From: Paraburkholderia caledonica NBRC 102488
Lineage (GTDB): Bacteria > Pseudomonadota > Gammaproteobacteria > Burkholderiales > Burkholderiaceae
Length of the DNA stretch: 64,000 nt
Assembly: GCF_000685095.1 (NCBI RefSeq)
Contig: NZ_BAYE01000004.1
Span: 62,001-126,000 of the forward strand
Reading direction: 5' to 3'
In this document: piece after piece, positions 1 to 8,612 of the stretch
Layout of the letters: each line of letters opens with the position of its first letter
Numbering within the stretch: position 1 is the first letter of the stretch
Notes under the pieces: generated by a model
The model's input: the letters and a program-made list of their open reading frames with translations, nothing else
Databases searched by the model: none
What the model was told of the DNA's origin: nothing
Program-made: the position numbers and the translations under genes

Positions 1-261
1 CTGCCGTCGCTGGTCGGCCTTGATAAGGGCCATCCGGCGCAGTTCTTCAGCCAGTTCGGGGCTTATGGTCATGAACCGTGTTTTGGCCAGTTGCTGACAC
101 TCGCTGCGGTACGCCTGCAGACGCTCGAAAGGCTGCTCTACTGCGCCAAGGGACCTCGGAGCGTTGAACAGAATATAGCGTCCGCATTGCAGGCGACACA
201 AACTCCCGGTATAGCTTCGTACTGGAAGATTTGTCGGTCGAACGGCGCCTTTCAACCCCAC
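1..261 (-). CDS. Hypothetical protein, 3' end outside the window
   Basis: An open frame of 87 codons runs off the left edge, directly downstream of the helicase gene on the same strand. I chose the GTG at 261, the first plausible start after an upstream stop; no clear ribosome binding site precedes it, and the open frame reaches back over the helicase stop, so translational coupling is possible. The visible part is mixed charged and aliphatic, with a helical stretch MTISPELAEELRRMALIKA near its end. I do not recognise the family. Its position suggests a partner of the helicase, but this is inference and the frame could be fortuitous. Confidence 0.4.
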   Translation of the reverse strand, partial: MGLKGAVRPTNLPVRSYTGSLCRLQCGRYILFNAPRSLGAVEQPFERLQAYRSECQQLAKTRFMTISPELAEELRRMALIKADQRRQ

Positions 262-278
262 CGGTGAGACTCGGCAGA

Positions 279-2756
279 TCAGCGGCTCAAGCGTGCGTTG
301 ATCGCTTGCGGGGTGAGCTCGTGACGGGCCAACAGCTGGCTCATCTTCGCCTTATCGTTAAAAAGCGGTCCGTCGAACGACATGGCCGACAACATGGCCT
401 TCAGCCGGTCGGCGATTGACAACACATCTGCCTCAAGAAGAAAGAGCGGCCCGAATGTCGCGTCCTCTTCCCGGTCGAATCGTTTCGAGTTCGTCGCGAA
501 GACTGCCACGACATGGTCTGCTGGAACCTTCAACTGATCCGTGCACCACTGGCGGCTAAGGAGCAACTGCTCCGCGTCGCCCTTTGAGATTTTGGCGGTC
601 TTCTCGTTTTTCGCTTCAATGCAGAAAGTAAAGGCATCGAACCGCCACAACACATCGGGTCCTCGCCCCGTTTCCTTCTCCGGTCTGCTGGCTTCTGCAC
701 CGAGCATATCGCCGAGATCACTTAACGCCTGTTCCACCCGCTGCGCATCGCCGGAGTACGCAAGACGGGACCGGATCTCCTCCACGCGCGCGATTGCCGC
801 GTTGGCGGACGAGAATTCGCCAAGAATCGTGCTGAGCAGCGCCGCTTGCTGATCGACCTTGCCGTATCGCTTGTCGGCTAGTTCAACAGGCCTCGGAAAG
901 TCGCTGTTGATCTGGAATGCAACCCGGAAGATTTCCAGTGCCCTGGTTGCATCAACGCTATTTGCATAGGTGGCTTGCCTGTACAGGAGTTCGGACTTCT
1001 GGCGCGCGTGGAGCTCCGCGCGGTCGGCCTGCGACTGAAGCAGCGAGACGGCGCTCTGATGGTTGCGCGCCTTCGCCTTGAGCCACGCTTGACGCTCGGC
1101 GTTAGCAATCTCCTCGTTCAGGGTCAGCTTGCCAGCATCCCTGACGACCCTGCGTGCGGCGGCGAGTCGCTCCCGGTGTGCTTCCTTCCACCCTTCGTCA
1201 CGATCCAGAAGTGCGTTTAGCGCCGACGACACGCCGTCGATGGGATTGCCGCCTTGCTTCAGATCTTCCGCCAGTTCCTTTCCGAGCTCTATCTGCTCAC
1301 GACTGTTCGCCTCAAGCAGATCCTTGACGTCCTTGCGCCCGATCAGGGCAGCCACATCATGTCCAACGAGCAGGATTGCTGCAAAGTCAGCGCTGGAGCG
1401 CACGGCACGACCAAGCGCCTGCTCGAACCGGTTAATCGTCCGCACGTTATGCCCAGGGGAGTTGCGTTGCCGCTCTCCGTCAACCTGGTCGGCCAGACGG
1501 TCGCCCGTGGGCGTTCCATCGATGACAAGAATCCGGCATGCGTCATCGGCAAGATCGACCCCGTCGAAGCGCTGCGGAAAGGCGTAAAAGCGACCCCTGG
1601 ATACGCGGCGCAGGTCGGCAACGGCGTCATCGACCATGTCGCCTGAGCGAACGCTGGCGCCGAAGGCATTCCATGCCTCGGCCTGCTTGCGCGAGGAAGT
1701 GAGCACCACCACATTCGCGCGCGCGGAAAGCTTCTCGCAGATCGGGCCGATTTCCTTACGGCTCAACGCCGGATCGATCAGCGCGACAGGCAGAATCATG
1801 CGCTCGCCCGCGCCACGATCCGATGCGATCTCGATCACTTGTCGTAACGCGTCGGGATCACAATCCATATCGCGAATGAGGGCAGCCCCGTCCTTGACGC
1901 TGGCCGACATGAATAATCGATGTTTCGCGCCGGCGTAGCTCACATTGTCTTCGACGGGCGGCACATAGCAGGAGAGTTCGGCACCGACGCCGGAGATACA
2001 CAGTCGGACGTACTCGAAATATCGCGCGATATTGCCGAAATGAAAACGGACCTCGTTGTCGTCGGCGTAGTCGTTCAGGATTCCTGCGACCGTTTCGTGC
2101 TGCTGTTTCCAGATCCAGAACGGCACTTCAAATACAGTCTCTGGTTCATTGTTGTGAATGCCGCGCCAGATCTTCGGATCCGACGGCTCGCATAGAGGGC
2201 TGAACAACGCCCGCAGCACTTGATAGGCATCGTCGGGCACGGACACGCTATAAGCGGCCCGGATCCGCTCGATGCCCGCATGCACGTCGTCAAAGATGAC
2301 CGCTGCGGGCACCACGTTGTCGTTCTCGAAAATATTGCGCGCGTTGAACAGGCGGTCGTAGGTGCAGGCGAGGATGGCTCGACCTTCCAGCGCGCCGTGG
2401 GGCCGCCCTTTCGCCGGAAACGTTTCTACCGGGACGCCGATGAGCGGCCCATTCTCGACCACCTGGTCGACCAGCTGCTTCGTCGGGCACACGTAGACGA
2501 TCGGTTCGCCGGGGTATCTGCGCCGCATGAATTCGGCGTAGACCAGTCCGACGAGCGTTTTTCCGGACCCCGTGCTCAGCTTCAGGACGACGTCCTTGTT
2601 CTGCAACTGCGTGTCCAGAGCGCCCAAGGCGTCGCTCTGAACGGTTCGCAGGCTTTGGTGCGTCGCTTTGCGGTCGAGCTGGTCAAAAAGTTCGGCCAGC
2701 GTGCCGGGAGTACCTGAGCCACCCGACTTTGCCATCTTTCCGAAGTTGATTTTCAT
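279..2756 (-). CDS. Rad3/DinG-like SF2 helicase fused to a PD-(D/E)XK-type nuclease domain
   Basis: An 825-residue SF2 helicase. Visible motifs are Walker A STGSGKT (61-67), a DEAH-box variant DDVH (156-159), motif III-like SAS (about 284-286) and motif VI QALGRAVRS (446-454). The second half of the motor resembles Rad3/XPD/DinG helicases (Helicase_C_2 type) rather than RecQ or type I restriction motors. Residues 500-690 are charged and probably coiled. Near residues 699-716, GPD followed by FCIEAKN spaces P-D and E-x-K as in PD-(D/E)XK nucleases. The start has a good site (GGAAGAC, 4 bases before ATG). Helicase-nuclease fusions are common in bacterial defence and repair; the island setting favours defence, which is inference. 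Helicase call is firm, nuclease call moderate. Confidence 0.85.
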   Translation of the reverse strand: MKINFGKMAKSGGSGTPGTLAELFDQLDRKATHQSLRTVQSDALGALDTQLQNKDVVLKLSTGSGKTLVGLVYAEFMRRRYPGEPIVYVCPTKQLVDQVVENGPLIGVPVETFPAKGRPHGALEGRAILACTYDRLFNARNIFENDNVVPAAVIFDDVHAGIERIRAAYSVSVPDDAYQVLRALFSPLCEPSDPKIWRGIHNNEPETVFEVPFWIWKQQHETVAGILNDYADDNEVRFHFGNIARYFEYVRLCISGVGAELSCYVPPVEDNVSYAGAKHRLFMSASVKDGAALIRDMDCDPDALRQVIEIASDRGAGERMILPVALIDPALSRKEIGPICEKLSARANVVVLTSSRKQAEAWNAFGASVRSGDMVDDAVADLRRVSRGRFYAFPQRFDGVDLADDACRILVIDGTPTGDRLADQVDGERQRNSPGHNVRTINRFEQALGRAVRSSADFAAILLVGHDVAALIGRKDVKDLLEANSREQIELGKELAEDLKQGGNPIDGVSSALNALLDRDEGWKEAHRERLAAARRVVRDAGKLTLNEEIANAERQAWLKAKARNHQSAVSLLQSQADRAELHARQKSELLYRQATYANSVDATRALEIFRVAFQINSDFPRPVELADKRYGKVDQQAALLSTILGEFSSANAAIARVEEIRSRLAYSGDAQRVEQALSDLGDMLGAEASRPEKETGRGPDVLWRFDAFTFCIEAKNEKTAKISKGDAEQLLLSRQWCTDQLKVPADHVVAVFATNSKRFDREEDATFGPLFLLEADVLSIADRLKAMLSAMSFDGPLFNDKAKMSQLLARHELTPQAINARLSR

Positions 2757-3042
2757 AATTGTCTTCCTGGTTGCAGTGCGGGGCTAGACACGCTCCTGGC
2801 GCGCCTCTTCCGGCGAGGCGAACGAGTATACGCGTCCAAATGCAGACATAGAAGCACGCGTCCTACGGGTACCGAATGATCCGCCAGTCACCGGTGTTTT
2901 CGATCAAACGTTTGAACGTCGCTAAGCTCACGAGATCAGCTTTAGAGGACCGCGCGGGTCGACACACCGTTCAGGGTCGGTCAGCGACATTCGAGCCGCG
3001 TCAGCGTGCGTATAAATACGCCTTTGCGGCGATACCTCGCCG
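2757..3042. other. Intergenic: leader of the helicase gene and edge of the integrase remnant
   Basis: About 290 bases between the helicase start and the end of the decayed recombinase. It should hold the helicase promoter, but I see no convincing -35/-10 pair and no repeat. Confidence 0.4.
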
Positions 3043-3690
3043 TTACACGCGGATCCGCTCCACCTCGTCCAGACCGATGTCGTCGCGTCGCCGGTCGTAC
3101 AGCTGCGTGGTGCGCGTTGACGCATGGTTCGCCATCGCCGCGGCGTTCTCGAGCGTGCCGCCATTCTTCAGGTAGGCAGTGATGCCGGTCGCGGAACGTA
3201 TGGTTGCCGATCTTCGTGGCGATATCCGTGGCGAGCGCCCGGCGCCGCACCATCGCGTACGCGTTGGCCTGCGGCAACGGTGCAGTGCTCAGCTGCCCGG
3301 TGCCGCGTGCGATTGTGCGAAAGAGTGGCCCTTTCGGGTCATTCGCGATGCCGGTGCCTTCGAGATACGCGTGCAGGTACGCCTCGAGTGTGTGGTGGCA
3401 GGGCATGGCGTGCGCCTTGCCGCCCTTTTCACGCAGACGCACCCACAGGTGCCGCTGCTGTACGTGGACGTCTTCTAGGCGCATGGCGAGCGCCGCGCCG
3501 ACCCGCGCGAACGAAAACACCATCAGCGCAATCAGCGCGCGGTCCTTCAGCCCGATCGGCGTGGTCACATCGATGCGTCGAGCAGCTACCGCGCTTCCGT
3601 TGCATCGAGCACCGGCGTCTTGCCCTTTTTCTTGGTGTGACTGGGGCCGCGCACCGACGCGGCCGGGTTATGCCGCACGACCTGGCCGGT
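3043..3690 (-). pseudogene. Decayed tyrosine recombinase (phage/ICE-type integrase), copy 1
   Basis: The reverse strand encodes a recognisable integrase core in pieces. One frame has GLKDRALIALMVFSFARVGA, LRLE-type and KGGKAHAMPCHH segments (conserved Arg and Lys regions); the HTFR box follows near 3195. There the frame breaks: CGC-GAC replaces the expected CGC-GCG-ACC, so two bases are missing and the rest (ITAYLKNGG, then a DEVERIRV end at 3043) continues in another frame. Upstream, the piece reading NPAASVRGPSHTKKKGK (about 3600-3680) is separated by an in-frame TAG and a further shift near 3570-3585. With at least three lesions it cannot make an active enzyme. The family is clear; the exact 5' limit is not. 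Confidence 0.75.
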
Positions 3691-3765
3691 GACGAGCCCA
3701 TCAGTTATTGGAAGTGAAATGCGCTCAGCCCGAAAGCAGCCCAAGGTCCCAGACTCAATCTGGAC

Positions 3766-3978
3766 ATGACGGTTGAGGTCAAGGAACAGCTCGAACTGAT
3801 TCGCGACGAGGTTCATGCCGACAGCATGGGCGAGGTCATCCGGCGCGCGCTCGCTGTATACGATTACCTGCAAAGCGAGCAGGCCAATGGCGCGCATCTG
3901 CTGATCGGCACCAAGGACGGCGTCGAAAAGGGCTTGCCGCTTTTCTGTAGCCACTCACCGCATCGCCTGAAAAACTGA
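3766..3978 (+). CDS. Possible ribbon-helix-helix protein, perhaps truncated at its N terminus
   Basis: A 70-residue frame whose first half (VKEQLELIRDEVHADS then GEVIRRALAVYDYLQ) has the helix-turn-helix spacing and hydrophobic pattern of CopG/Arc-type ribbon-helix-helix proteins. The frame is open back to 3718 and encodes a plausible beta-strand part (RLNLDMTV) before the ATG, but no start codon precedes it, so the native 5' end may have been lost when the neighbouring integrase decayed. No clear ribosome binding site. It overlaps nothing else real. It may be a small regulator or an antitoxin fragment. Confidence 0.35.
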   Translation: MTVEVKEQLELIRDEVHADSMGEVIRRALAVYDYLQSEQANGAHLLIGTKDGVEKGLPLFCSHSPHRLKN

Positions 3979-4116
3979 AAGCGTCCGGGCAGGCAACGAT
4001 GCCATCGCCCACGGTATCGGCAGCGAGGAGTGAAAGCCGTCGGGTCCGAATCGTAGGTGAATTGATTCGGACCCTGTGCGGCGTTGTTCTAACGCGCGAG
4101 CGCGCCCGTTCATCAG

Positions 4117-5931
4117 CTAAGCGCTTTTCTTTACTGCTCCCAATTTCGAGCCCAAGCTCCTCTTGATGCTGAAATCGATGTGATACCGCGGTAACACTGC
4201 AGCGGTAAGTCCTTCCTCGGACAGAAGTTCATCGATCTTATCGTCGGTCCAATGCTGCGAGCCACGTAACGCATTGGCACTCAGGACAACCTCGACCAAG
4301 GACTGCTCAAACCATTCCCGGACAACCTCGTTGACGGTCCCGCTCGCACCCGGTGTCGATGCGAACTGTGCCGACCAACGCGTGATCATATCCTTGAAGA
4401 TTCGGAAGTCCGAGTTCACGAGAATCAGATTTTCCTTCTTGAGGTACTTCGCGGCACGATCTTCCAGATCTCCCTGATTTCTCGTTCCCTCGGCTAGGCT
4501 GATCCATCGGATCCGTGGGAAAACGTCAGGCTTTGTCGGCTGACCGGGAACGCCCTTGTCGGAAAGAAAGAGCGCATACGCGGACGGCACCTTTCCAGCA
4601 ACCTTTCCCGTGCTACCCGCGCTCTTGCGACCATGCTTGTCGGCCCCTTCAACTTGTCCGCCAGACAACGCGGTGGTTTCCCCATCAACCAAGACTGTGC
4701 CGCTCTCGCTGGGCCTATAGCGGCTCAAGTTGAACAGATCTTCCACTTGTTTGAGTCGATCCCGGATCGAATCAGAATGGTCGGTTTTTTCAGAGGTCGA
4801 CGCGACATCTTCCATCAGCGCAATAATCTCCTTGGGCATGTTCGCGCGGAATTCATCTTGCCAGTCTGCCCATGGACAGGGACGCCCCGCGATCAGGAGA
4901 TTGGTCCGGGCAGTGTTTGTGGTGATTTCGTCGCCCACCGGTTCGACGTAAATGACTACTCGGTTGTAGCCAAAGACGACGCCAAACCCTTGGAGTGCTG
5001 CCGTGCTTGAACGTCCGGAAGTGCTCTCGTAAAGCTCACCTTGCCATAGTGCCGCAGTATGTCCGCTCGACGCAATAAACCCCGAGTTCTGCGTCAGCGC
5101 GGGTTCCTGCTTCAGGATCCACCAATACGCGACTGCGGATTGGAGTGAAAGCGAACCCTTGTAAGTCGCATGCCCGTCCAGATAGCGCTTCTGACCGGTA
5201 ATCGTGCGCAACAGGTTGCGATCCTTGTCGCTGCGATCGAACGTCCAGCCCTCGCGCGCCTTGATAGTGATACCTTCCGGAATGTCGTAGAAACGCGTGT
5301 TGAGATAGCGTGTAACCCATCGTGACGGGCTCGGTGCGCCCGGCGGCGCGTCCATGGTGTTGTGATCTTCCGACCGCCCCATCAGTACGACTTTGGTGCC
5401 ATGTGTGCCGACCTGGTTTGGCTTTGCTTCGTCGGTGAGATAAGCCCAGTAACCAAATGTGCCGTCGGGTCGTACCATCTGCTGCAAACCATATTCACCC
5501 GTTTTCGGGTCTTTCCAAAGATTGATAATGGTGCCGACGCCGTTTTTCCACGAGATATATTGAAGACCAGCAGGGTTGCGCGTAGCGGCAGAAATTTTTG
5601 CACCGACCCCGTAATTCGTGACATGGGACTGAATGACGCTGGAGGAGGACAACTGGTTGATGTATTTAACCATCTCCTCTCCGTCCATACCGGTGCCGGT
5701 ATCGGTGATGGACAAACGATAAACCCCGAGGAGTTCATGGTTGAGCCAATCAACATCCCAAACAATCTCTCCCTTCGTGTCGGACAATCGTTGAATGGCT
5801 TCGATCGAGTTCTTTGTCAATTCCCGGAGGAACTGCAGATCGTCACAGTCCATCCCAAGACGGTCGAGCATGAACCCGGTATTGGCAACCTTTAGCGCCA
5901 AGGTGTTGCCTGGCTTCAGTGTCGTACTCAC
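4117..5931 (-). CDS. GHKL (HSP90/MutL/MORC-like) ATPase
   Basis: A 604-residue protein with a complete N-terminal Bergerat ATP-binding fold: N box FLRELTKNSIEAI (34-46, with Glu37 and Asn41), G1 box DTGTGM (77-82) and G2 box NYGVGAK (106-112). The remainder (about 200-604) is not a histidine kinase, MutL or gyrase C-terminal domain that I can recognise; no membrane segment or signal is seen. It starts at GTG with a strong site AAGGAG seven bases upstream. It lies between two decayed integrase remnants and shares the strand of the helicase gene 1.4 kb downstream. Stand-alone GHKL ATPases of this kind often occur in defence islands; a defence role here is inference. Confidence 0.85.
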   Translation of the reverse strand: MSTTLKPGNTLALKVANTGFMLDRLGMDCDDLQFLRELTKNSIEAIQRLSDTKGEIVWDVDWLNHELLGVYRLSITDTGTGMDGEEMVKYINQLSSSSVIQSHVTNYGVGAKISAATRNPAGLQYISWKNGVGTIINLWKDPKTGEYGLQQMVRPDGTFGYWAYLTDEAKPNQVGTHGTKVVLMGRSEDHNTMDAPPGAPSPSRWVTRYLNTRFYDIPEGITIKAREGWTFDRSDKDRNLLRTITGQKRYLDGHATYKGSLSLQSAVAYWWILKQEPALTQNSGFIASSGHTAALWQGELYESTSGRSSTAALQGFGVVFGYNRVVIYVEPVGDEITTNTARTNLLIAGRPCPWADWQDEFRANMPKEIIALMEDVASTSEKTDHSDSIRDRLKQVEDLFNLSRYRPSESGTVLVDGETTALSGGQVEGADKHGRKSAGSTGKVAGKVPSAYALFLSDKGVPGQPTKPDVFPRIRWISLAEGTRNQGDLEDRAAKYLKKENLILVNSDFRIFKDMITRWSAQFASTPGASGTVNEVVREWFEQSLVEVVLSANALRGSQHWTDDKIDELLSEEGLTAAVLPRYHIDFSIKRSLGSKLGAVKKSA

Positions 5932-6129
5932 AGCATGACTCCTTTGTTTCGAAAGATGGGGGGAACGACCTTTCGTTTCAGAGGTGTCTCATCCCAAACT
6001 CCATCATGCGAGCCGAAGCCAGGACGAAGAGAGTCGAGATTTCAACGACATAAAGATTCCGCTTCCGGTCTGGAAAAGTCAATGACGAGTGACCCTCTAT
6101 TCTTTCGAGAATCCACATCGAATCGACTG

Positions 6130-6420
6130 AGGAATTCGGCTTCGCGCTGCATTCCGCCGAGGCGACGAGTGGGTGGCCATCGCTTCGGCGTTCTCGAGCG
6201 TGCCGCCGTTTTTCAGGTAGGCAGTGATGCCCGTTGCGCGAAATGTGTGCTTGCCGATCCCTATGCCGACGCCTGCCCCGCGCCGCACCATCGCATGCGC
6301 GTTCGCCTGTGGCAGCGGTGTGTAACTTAGTTTCCCGGTGCCTGCACGTCGTGCGGGACAGCGGATCTTTCGGCTCATCGCCCAGGCCGGTCTGTTTCAG
6401 ATAGTCGTCCAGATACCCTG
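6130..6420 (-). pseudogene. Decayed tyrosine recombinase fragment, copy 2
   Basis: The reverse strand reads YLDDYLKQTGLGDEPKDPLS, then after a frame break LPQANAHAMVRR and HTFRATGITAYLKNGGTLEN, ending in a garbled tail after AMATH. These are the same blocks as in the remnant at 3043-3690 (there LPQANAYAMVRR and HTFR), so both come from one integrase family, but the DNA is clearly diverged and this is not a recent duplication. Only the C-terminal catalytic part remains and the final Tyr segment is lost. Same orientation as copy 1, with the GHKL ATPase gene between them. Confidence 0.7.
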
Positions 6421-6787
6421 AACGGGTACGGCGACCCGTAATGCATGCCCGATTAGGTTGGAGTTATCGTCGCATATGCTAGCTTCTGCGGCTGGTATGT
6501 TCTTCATCGTCGCTGGCCCGTGATCGACGCGCCTGTGTAGCGTCGCGCCGAACATTGTGCGCGGCTTCGCAGGGGTGGACGCATACGTTTATCCTGGCGC
6601 ATATCACAACGCACCGGCTCGGCAATCTGCTGCGCTTGACTATTATCCGATCATGAAAGCGCCGGAACTGGACATAACATCTGATCTCGTTTTGCGTGCG
6701 GCTTAGCACGACGGTCAAGCCGCGCCCTTTTGAATCGCGGTTCCGCCCCGCTACACTGTCCCTGTAGGTCTCCCACGAAGGCATCCC
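6421..6787. other. Intergenic, no gene seen
   Basis: About 370 bases between the integrase fragment and the next gene. Only short frames without coding character are present. Promoter elements for the downstream gene may be here but none is convincing. Confidence 0.4.
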
Positions 6788-7156
6788 ATGAGCACCAAGG
6801 CGACACTTGCACATCATCATTCCGAGTCGGGCGAGCCATCTTGGCACTTCTATGAAGAGGTGTTCGAGATGGGTGTCGTCTATCTAGAATTGCAAGGCGT
6901 GGCGGTCGAAATGCGCACGCGCATGGGAGAACAGGGCGGCGCCGATGTCGTGGTGCGTCTGCCCATTGAAACAGCGAGGCAGCTCGGGCTGCATACAAAC
7001 GTGTCACCCGAGAAATGGGAGCGCGCTTGCGGCCACGACAAGTTTGACACGGCTGATAGCCCTAACGTCATGCCCATTGAACGGCTACGTGGTTCGGTTC
7101 TTCGCTATGACAACCCGACTGACCCGGCCTTGCCTCCTGAGCAGGAAACTGACTGA
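6788..7156 (+). CDS. Hypothetical island protein, 122 residues
   Basis: A well-formed frame with AAGG seven bases before its ATG. The protein is acidic to neutral and soluble; residues 20-75 look like a small alpha/beta domain (FEMGVVYLELQGVAVEMRT, then ADVVVRLPIETARQLGL), followed by a polar tail. I do not recognise a family. The neat start and amino-acid composition support a real gene; nothing in the sequence indicates function. Confidence 0.6.
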   Translation: MSTKATLAHHHSESGEPSWHFYEEVFEMGVVYLELQGVAVEMRTRMGEQGGADVVVRLPIETARQLGLHTNVSPEKWERACGHDKFDTADSPNVMPIERLRGSVLRYDNPTDPALPPEQETD

Positions 7157-7243
7157 ACGCGGAGTGCGGGAAGCATCTCCTCAGCGTCCGGATGGCCGTT
7201 TCGACTCCGCGGCTCGCCTCCCCCGCCGATGCAGTGTTAGCGA

Positions 7244-7675
7244 TCAGTTACTGTCGCCGGCCATGGCATCCTCCACCTTTGCCGCGAATCCTGCCCGGCG
7301 TTTCCGGCTCACAAATTCCTTCGCGAACGACTCCAGAAAACCCGCATATCGGCGCGAGCCGACGATGGCTGCCGCGTCCTTGTCAAATACCTCTGGCGTG
7401 ACTTGGAACATGAAGCGGATCAACTGATCGACCTGGGCGATCACCAGTTGCACGTCATCGCCCACGCGAGCGGTCTCACCTAAGCCGCGCACGATTGTCG
7501 CGGCGAGACGTTGCTCCATTCCCCGCAACTCGCCGACGACCGTTTCGTGCGCAAGAAATCGCTCGATGGCGAGGTCGATCAGCGCAGTCGCCGTCGTGGA
7601 CCTCTCCTGAGCCATGTCCTTCAAACGGGCCAAAACGGCGGGATCCAATCGGATCGATGTGTGCTCTTTCTTCAT
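7244..7675 (-). CDS. Ribbon-helix-helix (CopG-type) DNA-binding protein with C-terminal extension
   Basis: 143 residues from the ATG at 7675 (an upstream in-frame ATG at 7753 adds 26 residues unlike the family). Residues 4-45, TSIRLDPAVLARLKDMAQ and TTATALIDLAIERFLAHE, are a typical strand-helix-helix CopG/MetJ/Arc fold. The remaining 100 residues are helical. Such proteins serve as plasmid partition or copy-control repressors, antitoxins and relaxosome accessory factors. It is divergent from the gene at 8110 across a 434-base gap. A plasmid-maintenance or mobilisation role fits the island but is inference. Confidence 0.7.
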   Translation of the reverse strand: MKKEHTSIRLDPAVLARLKDMAQERSTTATALIDLAIERFLAHETVVGELRGMEQRLAATIVRGLGETARVGDDVQLVIAQVDQLIRFMFQVTPEVFDKDAAAIVGSRRYAGFLESFAKEFVSRKRRAGFAAKVEDAMAGDSN

Positions 7676-8109
7676 GAAAACCGGCATTCCAAGAATGTGC
7701 CCCGTTTTGCGGCACGAAAACAGCCAAAACGGCGACAGCGTAGCACGCTCCAAAGCTAATAGTGAGAGGCTTCAGCACGAAAAAATGAGCGGCGCTGGCG
7801 CACGCTCTTTATGTTCCACTATCTGTGGATTTTCGAGGTTAGAACTAGGTTTTCGGGATAAAACCGCAGCTTCGTGATGCCTCGAACGGCAAGCACGGGA
7901 GCCATAGGTCAACTTTGGCGCCAAGAACACGGTAGTCTCGCTTCTCGAGGGCACCGCGAGGGCAGAAAAAGGGCGTTCTGGGGGCAGGAAAATTCGCGTA
8001 CGATGTGGCGGGTGCAATTCGAGTGCAACACGTGGGCGCAACGGGGGCAATGCTGGATAACTGCCGTCGCGATAAGTCCACCGCCTATCGTCAAAAAACT
8101 GCCCACAAG
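7676..8109. other. Divergent intergenic region in the plasmid-like module
   Basis: This 434-base gap separates the divergent RHH gene (7675, reverse) from the small helical gene (8110, forward). It has repeated short A-tract elements (GCACGAAAA at about 7713 and 7776) and a TGTGGATTT near 7823 that differs from a DnaA box at the end. Such a gap could hold a partition site, transfer origin or shared promoters; I cannot identify any with confidence. Confidence 0.35.
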
Positions 8110-8535
8110 ATGACAGACTCCAAAAAAGCGACTGAAGAATTTCCGCGATTCACCGTCACGGCGGCGAGCCCGTGTCGAACGAAAGCGGGCCGATTGCGAA
8201 CTCTGTTTAATGAAATTGAAACTGCCCAGTCGGAAGGATGGCGACTCGAGGCGATTATTCGCGGCCTAGCTGAGCAGCAGCTCGATGTCACGCTGGAAAC
8301 GTTAAAGAGCGCAATGAAACGGATTCGCGCGGAGCGCAGGAAACGGGGCGCCGTCGATGATCTTCGTAGCTCACCAAAAAATGAGCGTATTCAGGCACCG
8401 CCCGCGAATACCGCAAAGTCCGAGTTTGAAAGTGTAGCGAGGCAGAAGCAAGTCACTTTCTCCCCCGAGGGGTACAGGGATCCCATGCCGATGTTCACCC
8501 GGGACATCCACCGGCGCATCAATTTGGACGAGTAG
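8110..8535 (+). CDS. Hypothetical small protein with HTH-like helical core
   Basis: 141 residues starting at the ATG at 8110; an in-frame ATG at 8005 would add 35 residues of poor coding character. Residues 25-80 (TKAGRLRTLFNEIETAQ, then EAIIRGLAEQQLDVTLETL and a basic RIRAERRKRG) resemble the helical, HTH-like core of small plasmid proteins such as TraK-type or mobilisation accessory factors. The resemblance is to a general pattern, not to a diagnostic motif. No catalytic motif. Ribosome binding site weak. Confidence 0.55.
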   Translation: MTDSKKATEEFPRFTVTAASPCRTKAGRLRTLFNEIETAQSEGWRLEAIIRGLAEQQLDVTLETLKSAMKRIRAERRKRGAVDDLRSSPKNERIQAPPANTAKSEFESVARQKQVTFSPEGYRDPMPMFTRDIHRRINLDE

Positions 8536-8612
8536 CACGGATCCCGATGGCCGGCCGCGCTTCGAGGACGATCATGCAGAGACAATCGCAGAGAAATCTC
8601 AGCCTGCCTGCT

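Noticed and set aside
6479..7007. Two overlapping reverse frames of about 120 codons
   Set aside because: They are antisense to the start of the gene at 6788 and have shadow-like composition.
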